Assembly (NCBI RefSeq): GCF_001983175.1
Contig: NZ_MNPW01000010.1
Location: forward strand, 202,723 to 266,722
Origin: Pseudomonas cedrina subsp. cedrina
Lineage (GTDB): Bacteria; Pseudomonadota; Gammaproteobacteria; Pseudomonadales; Pseudomonadaceae
Reading direction: 5' to 3'
DNA length: 64,000 nt
Shown here: positions 25,914 to 35,102 of the stretch, in pieces
Layout of the letters: the number at the start of each line of letters is the position of its first letter
How positions within the stretch are numbered: the first letter of the stretch is position 1
The notes under the pieces: generated by a model
What the model saw: the letters and a program-made list of their open reading frames with translations, nothing else
Told to the model about the DNA's origin: nothing
The model's database searches: none
Program-made: the position numbers and the translations under genes

Positions 25914-26762
25914 CTAGGGCTTGGCGGCCGGCAGTGTCACAGAAAGAGGAGGTTCGCACCGGCAGCTCAGGCGCTCGCCGGTGTCGATGTTCATCAGGGT
26001 CATGGCGCCGCCCCACACGCAGCCGGTGTCGAGGGCGAACACGCCGGGCTCATCGCATTTGCCTTCCAGGGCCGCCCAGTGGCCGAAGATGATCTTCGTG
26101 TCACGGGCCTTGCGCTCCTTGTGGGCAAACCACGGTTTGTAGCCGGGCAGCGCGGTGTCGGTGCCTTCCTTGCTCTTGAGGTCCAGCTTGCCCTCGGCGG
26201 TGCAGAAGCGCATGCGCGTGAAATAATTGGTGATTACCCGCAGGCGCGTGACACCGGTGAGGTCGTTGTCCCACTTCACCGGCTCGTTGCCGTACATGCC
26301 GTCGAGGTAGGCGGTGTACAGGTTGTCATCGGCCAGTGCGCTTTCGACTTCGGCGGCGCACTTGAGGGCTTTCTTCAGGGTCCACTGGGGCGGGATGCCA
26401 GCATGGACCAGGGCCATATTGCGGCCTTCGTCGTAATGCATGATTTTTTGCCGGCGCAGCCAGTCGAGCAACTCGGCGCGATCCGGTGCTTCAAGGATTT
26501 CGCGCAGGGTATCGCCTTTTTTCAGGCGTTCGATGTTATTGCCGGCCGCCAGCAGATGCAGGTCGTGGTTACCCAGGACGCAGACCAGGGCGTCACGCAT
26601 GCCATATAGATAGCGCAGCGTCTCCAGGGATTCGGGACCACGATTGACCAAGTCACCGACCAACCACAAGCGATCGTTCGCCGGGTCGAAGGCGACCTGT
26701 TCAAGCAGGCACTTGAGAGGCGCCAGGCAACCCTGCAGGTCACCGACCGCGTACGTCGCCAT
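25914..26762 (-). CDS. apaH: ApaH, symmetrical bis(5'-nucleosyl)-tetraphosphatase
   Basis: Metallophosphoesterase of 282 residues. Motifs GDLQGC, GDLVNRGPES and GNHDLHLLA mark the phosphatase core. ApaH hydrolyses Ap4A to two ADP and removes Np4 caps from RNA. The start overlaps the apaG stop by one base (TGATG), indicating coupling. Confidence 0.97.
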   Translation of the reverse strand: MATYAVGDLQGCLAPLKCLLEQVAFDPANDRLWLVGDLVNRGPESLETLRYLYGMRDALVCVLGNHDLHLLAAGNNIERLKKGDTLREILEAPDRAELLDWLRRQKIMHYDEGRNMALVHAGIPPQWTLKKALKCAAEVESALADDNLYTAYLDGMYGNEPVKWDNDLTGVTRLRVITNYFTRMRFCTAEGKLDLKSKEGTDTALPGYKPWFAHKERKARDTKIIFGHWAALEGKCDEPGVFALDTGCVWGGAMTLMNIDTGERLSCRCEPPLSVTLPAAKP

Positions 26763-27142
26763 CAGTGCAAGGCTCCGGGTACCGCGAGGCGGAAAGGCTT
26801 GATCGTTGCGTCGAACAAATGGCCATCGGTGGCTTTCATCTGATACGAGCCCTGCATGGTGCCGACCTTGGAGGTCATTACAGTGCCGCTGCTGTAAGTA
26901 TGGCTTGCGCCGCTGTCGATCAGCGGTTGTTGGCCTACCACGCCTGCGCCGCGCACTTCTTCGACCTGACCGTCGCCGTCAGTGATGACCCAGTGGCGTG
27001 ACAATAGCTTGGCCGGCACCAGCCCGTTGTTTTTCACCGTGATGGTGTAGGCAAAGGCGAAGCGGTTCAGTTCAGGTTGCGATTGGTCCGCCAGGAAGCG
27101 GGTGACGACGCTGACGTCGATCTGGTAGCGAGGATCGGACAT
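26762..27142 (-). CDS. apaG: ApaG (Co2+/Mg2+ efflux-associated protein)
   Basis: Protein of 126 residues with an immunoglobulin/fibronectin-like fold and the motif RHWVITDGDGQVEEVRGAGVVGQQP typical of ApaG. Its biochemical role is unclear; mutants in enterics affect Co2+ resistance and Mg2+ efflux. It lies in the conserved apaG-apaH pair, separated from rsmA by a REPIN that may isolate its transcript from the lptD-surA-pdxA-rsmA mRNA. Confidence 0.95.
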   Translation of the reverse strand: MSDPRYQIDVSVVTRFLADQSQPELNRFAFAYTITVKNNGLVPAKLLSRHWVITDGDGQVEEVRGAGVVGQQPLIDSGASHTYSSGTVMTSKVGTMQGSYQMKATDGHLFDATIKPFRLAVPGALH

Positions 27143-27241
27143 GCAAGAGGCCTTAAAAGCAAAAGCGGAGGACAGCAGATGCGGATCAGTCTAGGCCAAG
27201 AGGAGGGCACTAGGCCAGACATGCTGGCTCGTGGCGCGGAG

Positions 27242-27334
27242 AATGTGGGAGCGGGCTTGCTCGCGAATGCGGTGTGTCAGTCACAGATGTTTTAACTGAA
27301 CCACCGTATTCGCGAGCAAGCCCGCTCCCACATT
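27242..27334. repeat. REPIN 1 (GTGGGAGCGGGCTTGCTC class)
   Basis: Two 31-bp copies in inverted orientation (27242-27272 and 27304-27334) differ at one position and are separated by 31 nt. The REP core is GTGGGAGCGGGCTTGCTCGC. It lies between rsmA and apaG, which run in the same direction. REPINs are mobilised in trans by RAYT transposases; no RAYT gene is in this window. This copy belongs to a different sequence class from the other four. Confidence 0.93.
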
Positions 27335-27350
27335 TGAGTTGCGTTGAGCC

Positions 27351-28163
27351 TTACTCCGATGTCGGGGCTGGCTGGATGGCGAGCTGGTCGGCCAGCCGCA
27401 CAAATGCGGCCAGGTCCAGTTGCTCGGGGCGCAGGCTGCCGTCGACGCCGGCGGCTTCGATCTCGGCGTTGCTCAGCAGCGCCTTGAGCGTGTTGCGCAA
27501 GGTTTTGCGGCGTTGGTTGAAGGCTTCACGCACCACACGTTCGAGCAGTTTGTGATCCTTGGCCGGGTGAGGCAGCACGGCGTGAGGCACCAGGCGCACG
27601 ATAGCCGAGTCGACCTTCGGCGGCGGGTTGAACGCGCCAGGCCCGACGTTGAACAGGTGTTCGACGCGGCAGTGGTACTGGACCATGATCGACAGACGGC
27701 CCCAATCACCGCCACCTGGGCCGGCAGCCAGGCGTTCCACCACTTCCTTTTGCAGCATGAAGTGCATATCGCGGATGATCCCGGCGTTGTTCAGCAGGTG
27801 GAAAATCAGCGGGGTGGAAATGTTGTACGGCAGGTTACCCACCACCCGCAGGCTGCTAGGCGCTGCGTTGAGGCTGTTGAAGTCGAACTTCAGTGCATCG
27901 CCCTGGTGCAGGTTGAAGTTGGGCTTGTCAGCGAATTGCTGGTTGAGGATCGGGATCAGGTCCTTGTCCAGCTCCACCACGTCCAACTGGCCGCCACTGG
28001 CCAGCAGGCCTTGGGTCAGGGCGCCCTGGCCCGGGCCGATTTCCAGCAGGCGGTCGGAAGATTTGGCATGGATGGAGCGCAGGATGCGGTCGATCACGCC
28101 AGCGTCGTGCAGGAAGTTTTGCCCGAAGCGCTTGCGCGCCCGGTGTTGGTAATGCTCAGTCAT
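27351..28163 (-). CDS. rsmA: RsmA (KsgA), 16S rRNA dimethyladenosine transferase
   Basis: SAM-dependent methyltransferase of 270 residues that dimethylates A1518 and A1519 in 16S rRNA. It shows the SAM motif EIGPGQGALTQ, the catalytic NLPYNIST motif (NLPY) and RKRFGQNFLHD at the N terminus, all typical of KsgA. It overlaps pdxA by 4 nt. This RsmA is the rRNA enzyme and is unrelated to the Csr-type RNA-binding protein of the same name in Pseudomonas. Confidence 0.98.
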   Translation of the reverse strand: MTEHYQHRARKRFGQNFLHDAGVIDRILRSIHAKSSDRLLEIGPGQGALTQGLLASGGQLDVVELDKDLIPILNQQFADKPNFNLHQGDALKFDFNSLNAAPSSLRVVGNLPYNISTPLIFHLLNNAGIIRDMHFMLQKEVVERLAAGPGGGDWGRLSIMVQYHCRVEHLFNVGPGAFNPPPKVDSAIVRLVPHAVLPHPAKDHKLLERVVREAFNQRRKTLRNTLKALLSNAEIEAAGVDGSLRPEQLDLAAFVRLADQLAIQPAPTSE

Positions 28164-29149
28164 ATACGGGTCTCGGCCATCTGATAGGCGGTTTCCAGGG
28201 CCACGTGCAGGCTGCCGGTGTCGATCTTGCCGCTGCCCGCCAGGTCCAGGGCGGTGCCATGGTCGACGGAGGTGCGGATAATCGGCAGGCCCAGTGTCAC
28301 GTTGACTGCGGCGCCGAAGCCTTTGTATTTAAGCACCGGCAGCCCCTGGTCATGGTACATCGCCAGCACTGCGTCGCAGTGCTCCAGATATTTGGGGGTA
28401 AACAGAGTGTCCGCAGGCAATGGGCCGCGCAGGTCCATGCCTTCTTGGCGCAGACGCTCCAGAGTTGGTTCGATGATGTCGATTTCTTCACGGCCCAGGT
28501 GTCCGCCTTCACCGGCATGGGGGTTAAGCCCACAGACCAGGATGCGCGGTTGGGCGATGCCGAATTTGTGTTGCAGGTCGGCGTAGAGGATGCGTGTCAC
28601 GCGCTCTACACGTTCAGCGGTAATGGCCTCGGCAACGTCGCGCAGTGGCAGGTGCGTGGTCACCAATGCAACCCGCAGGCCGCGCGTGGCCAGCATCATG
28701 ACGACTTGAGCGGTGTTGGTCAGCTCGGCGAGGAATTCGGTATGGCCGGAAAAGGCGATGCCGGATTCATTGATCACGCCCTTGTGCACGGGCGCGGTGA
28801 TCATGCCGGCGAAGTCGCCATCGATGCAGCCTTGCCCTGCGCGAGTCAGGGTTTGCAGCACGAACGCCGCGTTGGCCTTGTCCAGTCGCCCGGCCACCAC
28901 CTTGGCCTGCAGCGGGGTGTGCCACACATACAGGCTGCCGGCGGGGGCGGGCAGGTCGGGCCAGCCGCCTGGCGCCACGTCCAGCAGATTGACCGCCACA
29001 CCCAGCTGCGCGGCCCGCTCAAGGAGCAGGTCGCGGCTGGTAATGGCGATCAGGGGGTGTGGCTGGGCTTGCGAGGCGAGCAGCAGGCACAGGTCTGGAC
29101 CAATGCCGGCCGGCTCGCCGGGTGTCACCGCGAAACGCTGTGGTTTCAC
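28160..29149 (-). CDS. pdxA: PdxA, 4-hydroxythreonine-4-phosphate dehydrogenase
   Basis: Enzyme of 329 residues in vitamin B6 synthesis that oxidises 4-phosphohydroxy-L-threonine with NAD(P)+. Motifs: TPGEPAGIGPDL at the start, SGHTEFLAEL, MYHDQGLPVLKYKGF with metal-binding His, and SVDHGTALDLAGSG near the end. It overlaps surA (4 nt) upstream and rsmA (4 nt) downstream, so lptD-surA-pdxA-rsmA forms one coupled chain, as in E. coli. Confidence 0.97.
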   Translation of the reverse strand: MKPQRFAVTPGEPAGIGPDLCLLLASQAQPHPLIAITSRDLLLERAAQLGVAVNLLDVAPGGWPDLPAPAGSLYVWHTPLQAKVVAGRLDKANAAFVLQTLTRAGQGCIDGDFAGMITAPVHKGVINESGIAFSGHTEFLAELTNTAQVVMMLATRGLRVALVTTHLPLRDVAEAITAERVERVTRILYADLQHKFGIAQPRILVCGLNPHAGEGGHLGREEIDIIEPTLERLRQEGMDLRGPLPADTLFTPKYLEHCDAVLAMYHDQGLPVLKYKGFGAAVNVTLGLPIIRTSVDHGTALDLAGSGKIDTGSLHVALETAYQMAETRI

Positions 29150-30486
29150 TGAACGGCCTGGTCGGTGCCTGTTTGCTCGGCGCCTGGCAGCTTGTTCTCA
29201 ACGTAGGCTTCGTCGCGGATCTGACGCAGCCAGGTCTGCAACTCTTCATCGTATTTGCGGTTACGCAGGACGTTCAGCGCTTGTTGCTCGCGGGCCTGGT
29301 TGGTGTTGTCGGTGGCACGACGGCCAAGGACTTCCAGCACATGCCAGCCATATTGAGTCTTGAATGGCTTGGACAATACACCTTGCGGGGTCTCGGCCAT
29401 CACCTGCTGGAACTCCGGCACCAGCGCTTTCGGATCGATCCAGTTCAGGTCGCCGCCGTTGAGGGCCGAACCCGGGTCTTCCGAGAAGCTCTTGGCCAGG
29501 GTGGCGAAGTCTTCACCGCTTTCGATGCGGTCATAGATCTTCTGGGCCAATTCCTTGGTTTGGGCTTCGGTGCGGATTTCGCTTGGTTTGACCAGGATGT
29601 GACGAACATGCACTTCGTCTTTCAGCGAGGTCTCGCCACCACGACGTTCCAGCAGCTTCAAGATGATGAAACCACCTGGCGTACGTGCTGGCTGGGTGAT
29701 GCCACCGACTTCCATGGCGCTCAGTTCGCGGTCGAACGGCGGCGGCAATTGAGCGGCTTTACGCCAGCCCATGTCACCGCCTTCGAGGGCGTTGTCGCTA
29801 CCGGACTGGGCAATGGCCATCTGGGCGAAGTCGGCACCGGCCTTCAGGCGGTCATAGATAGCCTGGGTCTTGGCCGCGGCGGCATTGAGCTGCTCGGAGT
29901 TGGCGCTGTCCGGTGTCGGGATCAGGATGTTGGCCAGGTGCAGCTCTTCGGAAAGCTGCATCTTGCCCAGGTCCGACGCCAGGAAGTTCTTCACTTCCTG
30001 CTCGGACACCTGCACCCGCTCGGCCACACGGCGCTGGCGCACACGGCTGATGATCATCTCGCGGCGGATCTGGTCACGGGCGTCCTCATAGGACAACCCA
30101 TCGTGAGCCAGGGCGGCGCGGAACTGGTCAATGCTCATGTTGTTGCGCTGGGCAATGGTGCCGACAGCCTGGTTCAGCTCTTCGTCCGAAATACGGATGC
30201 CGGAGCGATCACCGATCTGCAGTTGCAGGTTCTCGACGATCAGGCGTTCCAGTACCTGTTGGTCCAGGACGCTGGTCGGTGGCACGCCACCGCCACGCTT
30301 GGCGATGGTTTGCTGGACTTCCTTGACACGTTGGTCCAGTTGGCTCTGCATGATCACGTCGTTGTCGACGATGGCCACGACCTTATCCAGCTGTTGAACC
30401 GCGGCGTGCGCCGATGCGGTGCCCAGGAACAGCGCGCCCAGTACAAGCGGGCGCAGACAATCAGAAAGCTTGGTTTTCACGTTCAC
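29146..30486 (-). CDS. surA: SurA, periplasmic chaperone and peptidyl-prolyl isomerase
   Basis: Protein of 446 residues: signal peptide (VKTKLSDCLRPLVLGALFLGTASAHA), N-terminal chaperone domain, two parvulin domains (second begins VHVRHILVKPSEIRTE) and a C-terminal helix. It escorts outer-membrane proteins, including LptD, to the BAM complex. I favour GTG 30486 (start MNVKTKLSD), which has AAGG 5 nt upstream; TTG 30498 and GTG 30480 are alternatives. The start lies inside the 3' end of lptD (26-nt overlap). Confidence 0.93.
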   Translation of the reverse strand: MNVKTKLSDCLRPLVLGALFLGTASAHAAVQQLDKVVAIVDNDVIMQSQLDQRVKEVQQTIAKRGGGVPPTSVLDQQVLERLIVENLQLQIGDRSGIRISDEELNQAVGTIAQRNNMSIDQFRAALAHDGLSYEDARDQIRREMIISRVRQRRVAERVQVSEQEVKNFLASDLGKMQLSEELHLANILIPTPDSANSEQLNAAAAKTQAIYDRLKAGADFAQMAIAQSGSDNALEGGDMGWRKAAQLPPPFDRELSAMEVGGITQPARTPGGFIILKLLERRGGETSLKDEVHVRHILVKPSEIRTEAQTKELAQKIYDRIESGEDFATLAKSFSEDPGSALNGGDLNWIDPKALVPEFQQVMAETPQGVLSKPFKTQYGWHVLEVLGRRATDNTNQAREQQALNVLRNRKYDEELQTWLRQIRDEAYVENKLPGAEQTGTDQAVQ

Positions 30487-33274
30487 GATAACCTTCAATG
30501 CCTTTGTCTAGGAAGCTCTCTACCTTGGCGCCGGTCAGGCCGCCGAGTCCTTTGAGGACGATCTGCAGGAAGAGCCCGTGGTCACCCTTTTCGTTAAGCG
30601 GGGCGATCTGGCTGTATTCGTCGTTGGAAACCCAGTAACGGTTGATGACGCGCAGTTTCCAGCAGCAGTTGTCGTACTCGAAACCACCGAAGGCTTCCAG
30701 GGTACGGTTGCGAGCGTAGTCATACTGCCAGCGGGTGATCAGGTTCCACTGAGGAATGATCGGCCACATCATCGAGAAGTCGTGTTGTTGGATTTTGTAG
30801 TAATCCTTCACGTAGTTCGCGTCGCCGGGCTGGCCGTAGTCACCACCGAACTGCCATTTGCCGGTCAGCTGGTTGTAGACGACCTGGTCGTTACGATAGC
30901 GATAACCGACGTTGATGATCTTGTTCGGGTTGTCTTCCGGCTGGTAGTGAAGCATCGCGCTGCCGGAACGAGGGCTGTGTTCCTCGGTGTCCCAGTTGTA
31001 GTCGGCAGTGGCGCGCCAGTCACGGTTGAAGCGGAACTCGTAGTCCAGGGCGACGGGCGAAACGTCGGACTGTGCGTCGGCACGGTCGGCGGCCAGGACG
31101 CCCGGCAGTTGAACTTCACGATCCTTGAAGTACAGCGCCTGGCCGATGGCCACGCGTTGACGCTCGAAGCCGTTTTCTTCGATCCAGCGGCTGGTCAAGC
31201 CCAGGGACAGCTTGTTCTCGTCACCGATACGGTCAGAGCCGCTGAAGCGGTTGTCACGGAACAACGAGGAGTAACTGAACGAATACTCGCTGGTGTCAAA
31301 GACCGGGATATCCGCCTGGTCCTTGTTCGGCACGTACAGGTAGAACGCACGCGGTTCAAGGGTCTGGCGATAGTCTTTGCCGAACCAGTTGGTATTGCGA
31401 TCGAAGTACAGGCCGCTATCGACGCTGGCCACCGGAACCGCGCGGTCCTGGGAGCTCTTGAACGTGCCGCCTGCGTACTGCGTGCCGTTAGCCACAGAAG
31501 CAGCCTGGTCGGCAACGATCTGATTCTTGCCGATGTTGTCCAGGTCCAGGTCGTACTTGGTGTAAACGTACTTGAGCTTCGGGGTGATGAAGCCGTAGGT
31601 CCAGTTCATCGGGTACTCGACGGCTGGGGCTACGTTCAGGCGTGTACCGTTTGCACGGGTCAGGCCACGGACGTAGGTGTCCAGGCGGGCCTCGGTTTCA
31701 CCGTTTTCATTGGTGAAGTTGCCGTTTTCCAGGTCACGATCAAAGCGCACGGCTTCGGTCTCGTAGCTGAAGTTCAAGCCACCCGGATGGTACGGCAGCT
31801 GCCCATTGAAAGTGATCTGCGGCAGACGGTCATACGGCGTGATCTGGGAAATCGTCGCCAGCTGGTAGGCCTGCAGGTTCAAGCGAGCCTGGAAGGTGTC
31901 GCCGCGATACGTCACGGAACCTTGCTGGTTGATGTAGTCGCGGCTCTCGACGCCTTCCTGGTTGGACTTGAGGTCCTGGAAGAAGTAAGGATCGCTGATC
32001 GTGGTGTAGTCGACCTGGGTCATTACACGCGAATCGAGCCCGCCTTTGTGTTGCCAATTGAGCATGTAGCGGGTTTTTTCGTAATCGGTCTGCTTCTTCC
32101 GCTCGTCGTTGTCGTCGTTCAGGTACGCGCCGCCGAACTGGCCTTCGCTGGACTTGGTGAGGTAGCGGAACTCGCCTTCCATCATCATGCCGCGCTTGGT
32201 CATGTATTGCGGGTACAACGTGGCGTCATAGTTCGGCGCCAGGTTGAAGTAGTACGGCGTAACCAGGGTGAAGCCGGTTTCGCTGCCGCTGCTGAAGCTC
32301 GGTGGCAGGAAGCCGGACTGACGACGGTCGTCGATCGGGAAATAGATGTAAGGGGTGTACAGGATCGGGATGTTCTTGATCCGCAACGTCGCGTTGGTGG
32401 CCGTACCGAAACCGGTGGCCGGGTTCAACGTGATGTTGTTGCCCTTGAGCTGCCAGGCGTTGCTGTCCGGCTCGCAGGTGGTGTACGTACCGTCCTTGAG
32501 ACGGATGATCGCGTTTTCGGCACGCTTGGCATACAGCGCGTTACCGCGGATACGCGACTTGTGCATCACGTATTCAGCGTTGTCGATCTGGGCGGCGCCA
32601 GTGTCCAGCTGCACTTCGGCGTGATCGCCCACGATCAGTGCGCCGTTGTCGCGCAGACGGACTTTGCCGTTCAGCTCGCCACGGTTCTCGGCCTGATACA
32701 GGCTGGCTTCTTCGGATTCGAGCTGCATGCTGCCCTGGCGCATGACCACGTCACCGGCCAGGGTCGCGATTTGCGATTCCTGCTCGTAACGCGAAGCCTT
32801 GGCGCCGATGAAGGTGGGCGCATCGCTCTTGTTCGTCTTGTCGTTCATGCCAGGACGAATCGGCTCGATGTACGCACCACCGCAGTACGGGCCGGTTTCG
32901 GCCAACTGCGCGGCGGTCAGCTTGTCGCGCGGTACCCAGTCTAGGTGGCTGTAGTCGGCGCTGCGCGAGCGCAGGCCACGGCCCTTGGAGTCGGTGACCA
33001 ATGCGGTCTGCGGCACGGCCTCGGCTTTGCCGCCCGCATCGGCTTGCGCCGTGCTGCTGGCGGAGCTGATGGCTGCGCCATCATGCACCGGGCGTGGTGG
33101 CAACGGGGCTGCGGCGGTTTTCGGCGCGCAATCCCAGGCACCCGAAGCAGAGACTGAGCAGTCATACTGTTCCGCGGCGACCACGAATGAGGTGGCGAAG
33201 GGTTGCAAGGCCAGCAGACTGCCGGTTACCAGCAACGGAAATTTTCTACGAAACGCGGGGGATTTCAATGCCAT
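30461..33274 (-). CDS. lptD: LptD, LPS-assembly outer-membrane protein
   Basis: Protein of 937 residues (P. aeruginosa LptD 924). A signal sequence is followed by a Pseudomonas-type N-terminal extension, a beta-jellyroll OstA-like domain (about 215-330, starting KASRYEQESQIATLAGDV) and a long beta-barrel. Cysteines needed for the LptD disulfides are present near the N terminus (YDCS, WDC) and as a CC pair near the C terminus (DNCCWK). With LptE it inserts LPS in the outer leaflet. The ATG at 33274 gives MALKSPAFRRKF. It is divergent from amgK with overlapping GATAAT/TATTAT cores near 33354-33360. Confidence 0.97.
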   Translation of the reverse strand: MALKSPAFRRKFPLLVTGSLLALQPFATSFVVAAEQYDCSVSASGAWDCAPKTAAAPLPPRPVHDGAAISSASSTAQADAGGKAEAVPQTALVTDSKGRGLRSRSADYSHLDWVPRDKLTAAQLAETGPYCGGAYIEPIRPGMNDKTNKSDAPTFIGAKASRYEQESQIATLAGDVVMRQGSMQLESEEASLYQAENRGELNGKVRLRDNGALIVGDHAEVQLDTGAAQIDNAEYVMHKSRIRGNALYAKRAENAIIRLKDGTYTTCEPDSNAWQLKGNNITLNPATGFGTATNATLRIKNIPILYTPYIYFPIDDRRQSGFLPPSFSSGSETGFTLVTPYYFNLAPNYDATLYPQYMTKRGMMMEGEFRYLTKSSEGQFGGAYLNDDNDERKKQTDYEKTRYMLNWQHKGGLDSRVMTQVDYTTISDPYFFQDLKSNQEGVESRDYINQQGSVTYRGDTFQARLNLQAYQLATISQITPYDRLPQITFNGQLPYHPGGLNFSYETEAVRFDRDLENGNFTNENGETEARLDTYVRGLTRANGTRLNVAPAVEYPMNWTYGFITPKLKYVYTKYDLDLDNIGKNQIVADQAASVANGTQYAGGTFKSSQDRAVPVASVDSGLYFDRNTNWFGKDYRQTLEPRAFYLYVPNKDQADIPVFDTSEYSFSYSSLFRDNRFSGSDRIGDENKLSLGLTSRWIEENGFERQRVAIGQALYFKDREVQLPGVLAADRADAQSDVSPVALDYEFRFNRDWRATADYNWDTEEHSPRSGSAMLHYQPEDNPNKIINVGYRYRNDQVVYNQLTGKWQFGGDYGQPGDANYVKDYYKIQQHDFSMMWPIIPQWNLITRWQYDYARNRTLEAFGGFEYDNCCWKLRVINRYWVSNDEYSQIAPLNEKGDHGLFLQIVLKGLGGLTGAKVESFLDKGIEGYRERENQAF

Positions 33275-33404
33275 CTTATTAGTCCGGGCTTCCTGCGTGC
33301 CATCTGCCCGCGGTTTGGGCCGCACGCCTCTCGATGGTCTGAAAAAGATGCGTGATAATAAAGCATGCCCCGCTTGACGGCTAGCGCCGTCGGAGACCCT
33401 TGTA

Positions 33405-34430
33405 ATGCCCGAGCAAGATCTACGTTTACAACAGCTGGAAGTCTGGCTGGATGAGCAGTTGCCGATTCTTTTCAACGCTCAGGATTGGGGCTCCGTACCC
33501 CCGGCTACATTGACCGCGGCCAGCAGCGACGCGAGTTTCAGGCGCTATTTCCGTTGGGAAGGCGGTGGCCGGACACTCGTCGTGATGGACGCTCCACCCC
33601 CCCAGGAAAACTGCAAACCTTTCGTCGATATCGCCCATTTGCTGGCGAGGTCAGGCATAAATGTGCCAAAAATTTATGCAGAAGATTTGCCGCGAGGCTT
33701 TCTTTTGCTCAATGACCTGGGCAGAAAAACCTACCTGGACGTCATTGACGAGCAAAACGCCGATCAATTGTTTGCCGATGCCATCGACGCCTTGCTGGCT
33801 TTTCAGCAGCTCCCGATGGACACGCCATTGCCCAGCTATGACGTCGCCTTACTGCGTCGCGAGCTCGAATTGTTTCCGGAGTGGTACGTTCGCCGGCACT
33901 TGGGTGTCGAGCTGGATGCGCAGCAACAAGCGATTTGGCAGCGTGCCAGCGATGTTTTGATCGACAGCGCCCTGGCGCAGCCCAAAGTGCTGGTGCACCG
34001 CGACTACATGCCGCGCAACCTGATGATCAGCGAGCGCAACCCAGGCGTGCTGGATTTCCAGGATGCGGTCTACGGACCGGTCACCTACGACATCACCTGC
34101 CTGTTCAAGGACGCCTTCCTCAGTTGGCCCAAAGCGCGCGTGCACCAATGGCAGCGTGGTTACTGGGAACGCGCAAGGCAAGCCGGCATTCCCGTGCAGG
34201 CGGATTTCGACGACTTCCTGCGCGCCAGTGACCTCATGGGCGTGCAGCGTCACCTCAAGGTGATCGGTATCTTCGCGCGCATTTGCCACCGCGACGGCAA
34301 ACCACGCTACCTGGCTGACGTGCCGCGCTTCTTTGCCTATATAGAAGCGGTGCTGGCCGACCGTGCGGAGTTGCGCGAGCTGGGCGAACTGCTGGCCAGC
34401 CTGCGTCAACCCGTCGAGGCAAGCGTATGA
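33405..34430 (+). CDS. amgK: AmgK, anomeric MurNAc/GlcNAc kinase
   Basis: Aminoglycoside-phosphotransferase-fold kinase of 341 residues. The catalytic motif is VLVHRDYMPRNLMI (Brenner HxDxxxxN form), and the metal site is GVLDFQDAVYGPVTYD. In P. putida and P. aeruginosa AmgK phosphorylates MurNAc at C1 in the recycling route that bypasses de novo UDP-MurNAc synthesis and gives intrinsic fosfomycin resistance. It overlaps murU by 4 nt, which supports the assignment. A GACGGC-TAGC-GCCGTC hairpin at 33376-33391 sits directly before its GGAG ribosome site. Confidence 0.93.
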   Translation: MPEQDLRLQQLEVWLDEQLPILFNAQDWGSVPPATLTAASSDASFRRYFRWEGGGRTLVVMDAPPPQENCKPFVDIAHLLARSGINVPKIYAEDLPRGFLLLNDLGRKTYLDVIDEQNADQLFADAIDALLAFQQLPMDTPLPSYDVALLRRELELFPEWYVRRHLGVELDAQQQAIWQRASDVLIDSALAQPKVLVHRDYMPRNLMISERNPGVLDFQDAVYGPVTYDITCLFKDAFLSWPKARVHQWQRGYWERARQAGIPVQADFDDFLRASDLMGVQRHLKVIGIFARICHRDGKPRYLADVPRFFAYIEAVLADRAELRELGELLASLRQPVEASV

Positions 34431-35101
34431 AGGCGATGATCCTGGCGGCCGGCAAAGGCGAGCGCATGCGCCCGCTTACCCTGCACACGCCCAAGCCGCT
34501 GGTGCAGGCCGGCGGCAAGCGCCTGATCGAGTATCACCTGGAGGCGCTGGCCAAGGCCGGTTTCACCGATATCGTGATCAACCATGCCTGGCTCGGCCAG
34601 CAGATCGAAGGCTACCTGGGCGATGGCGCGCAGTTTGGCGTGCGCATCCGCTACTCCCCCGAAGGTGAACCGCTGGAAACCGGTGGGGGGATTTTCCAGG
34701 CGCTGGCGTTGCTGGGTGATGAACCCTTTCTGGTCGTCAATGGGGATATCTGGACCGACTACGATTTCACCCGGCTCAAGCAACCACTCAAGGGCCTGGC
34801 TCATCTGGTGATGGTCGATAACCCGGCGCATCACCCCTCGGGGGGCGATTTCTACCTGGATCACGGTTTGCTTCATGATGCGGCGGCCGGTGCCGATAAC
34901 CTGACCTTCAGTGGCATTTCAGTGCTCGACCCCAAGCTGTTTGCGGGTTGCAGTGCCGGTGCCTTCAAGCTGGCACCGCTGTTGCGGGAGGCCATGGCCA
35001 AAGGTCTGGTAACGGGGGAACACATGGCGGGACGCTGGATCGATGTCGGCACGCTGGAGCGCCTGGCGCAAGTCGAAACCCTGCTGGCAGCGGGGCAGTA
35101 A
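34427..35101 (+). CDS. murU: MurU, MurNAc-1-phosphate uridylyltransferase
   Basis: Nucleotidyltransferase of 224 residues with the signature MILAAGKGERMRPLTLHTPKPLV at the N terminus and the metal residue in VNGDIWTDYDF. MurU converts MurNAc-1-P and UTP to UDP-MurNAc, completing the recycling route begun by AnmK (encoded near 60 kb), MupP and AmgK. General sugar nucleotidyltransferases are similar, but the fused position behind amgK makes MurU the natural call. Confidence 0.93.
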   Translation: MKAMILAAGKGERMRPLTLHTPKPLVQAGGKRLIEYHLEALAKAGFTDIVINHAWLGQQIEGYLGDGAQFGVRIRYSPEGEPLETGGGIFQALALLGDEPFLVVNGDIWTDYDFTRLKQPLKGLAHLVMVDNPAHHPSGGDFYLDHGLLHDAAAGADNLTFSGISVLDPKLFAGCSAGAFKLAPLLREAMAKGLVTGEHMAGRWIDVGTLERLAQVETLLAAGQ

Positions 35102-35102
35102 C

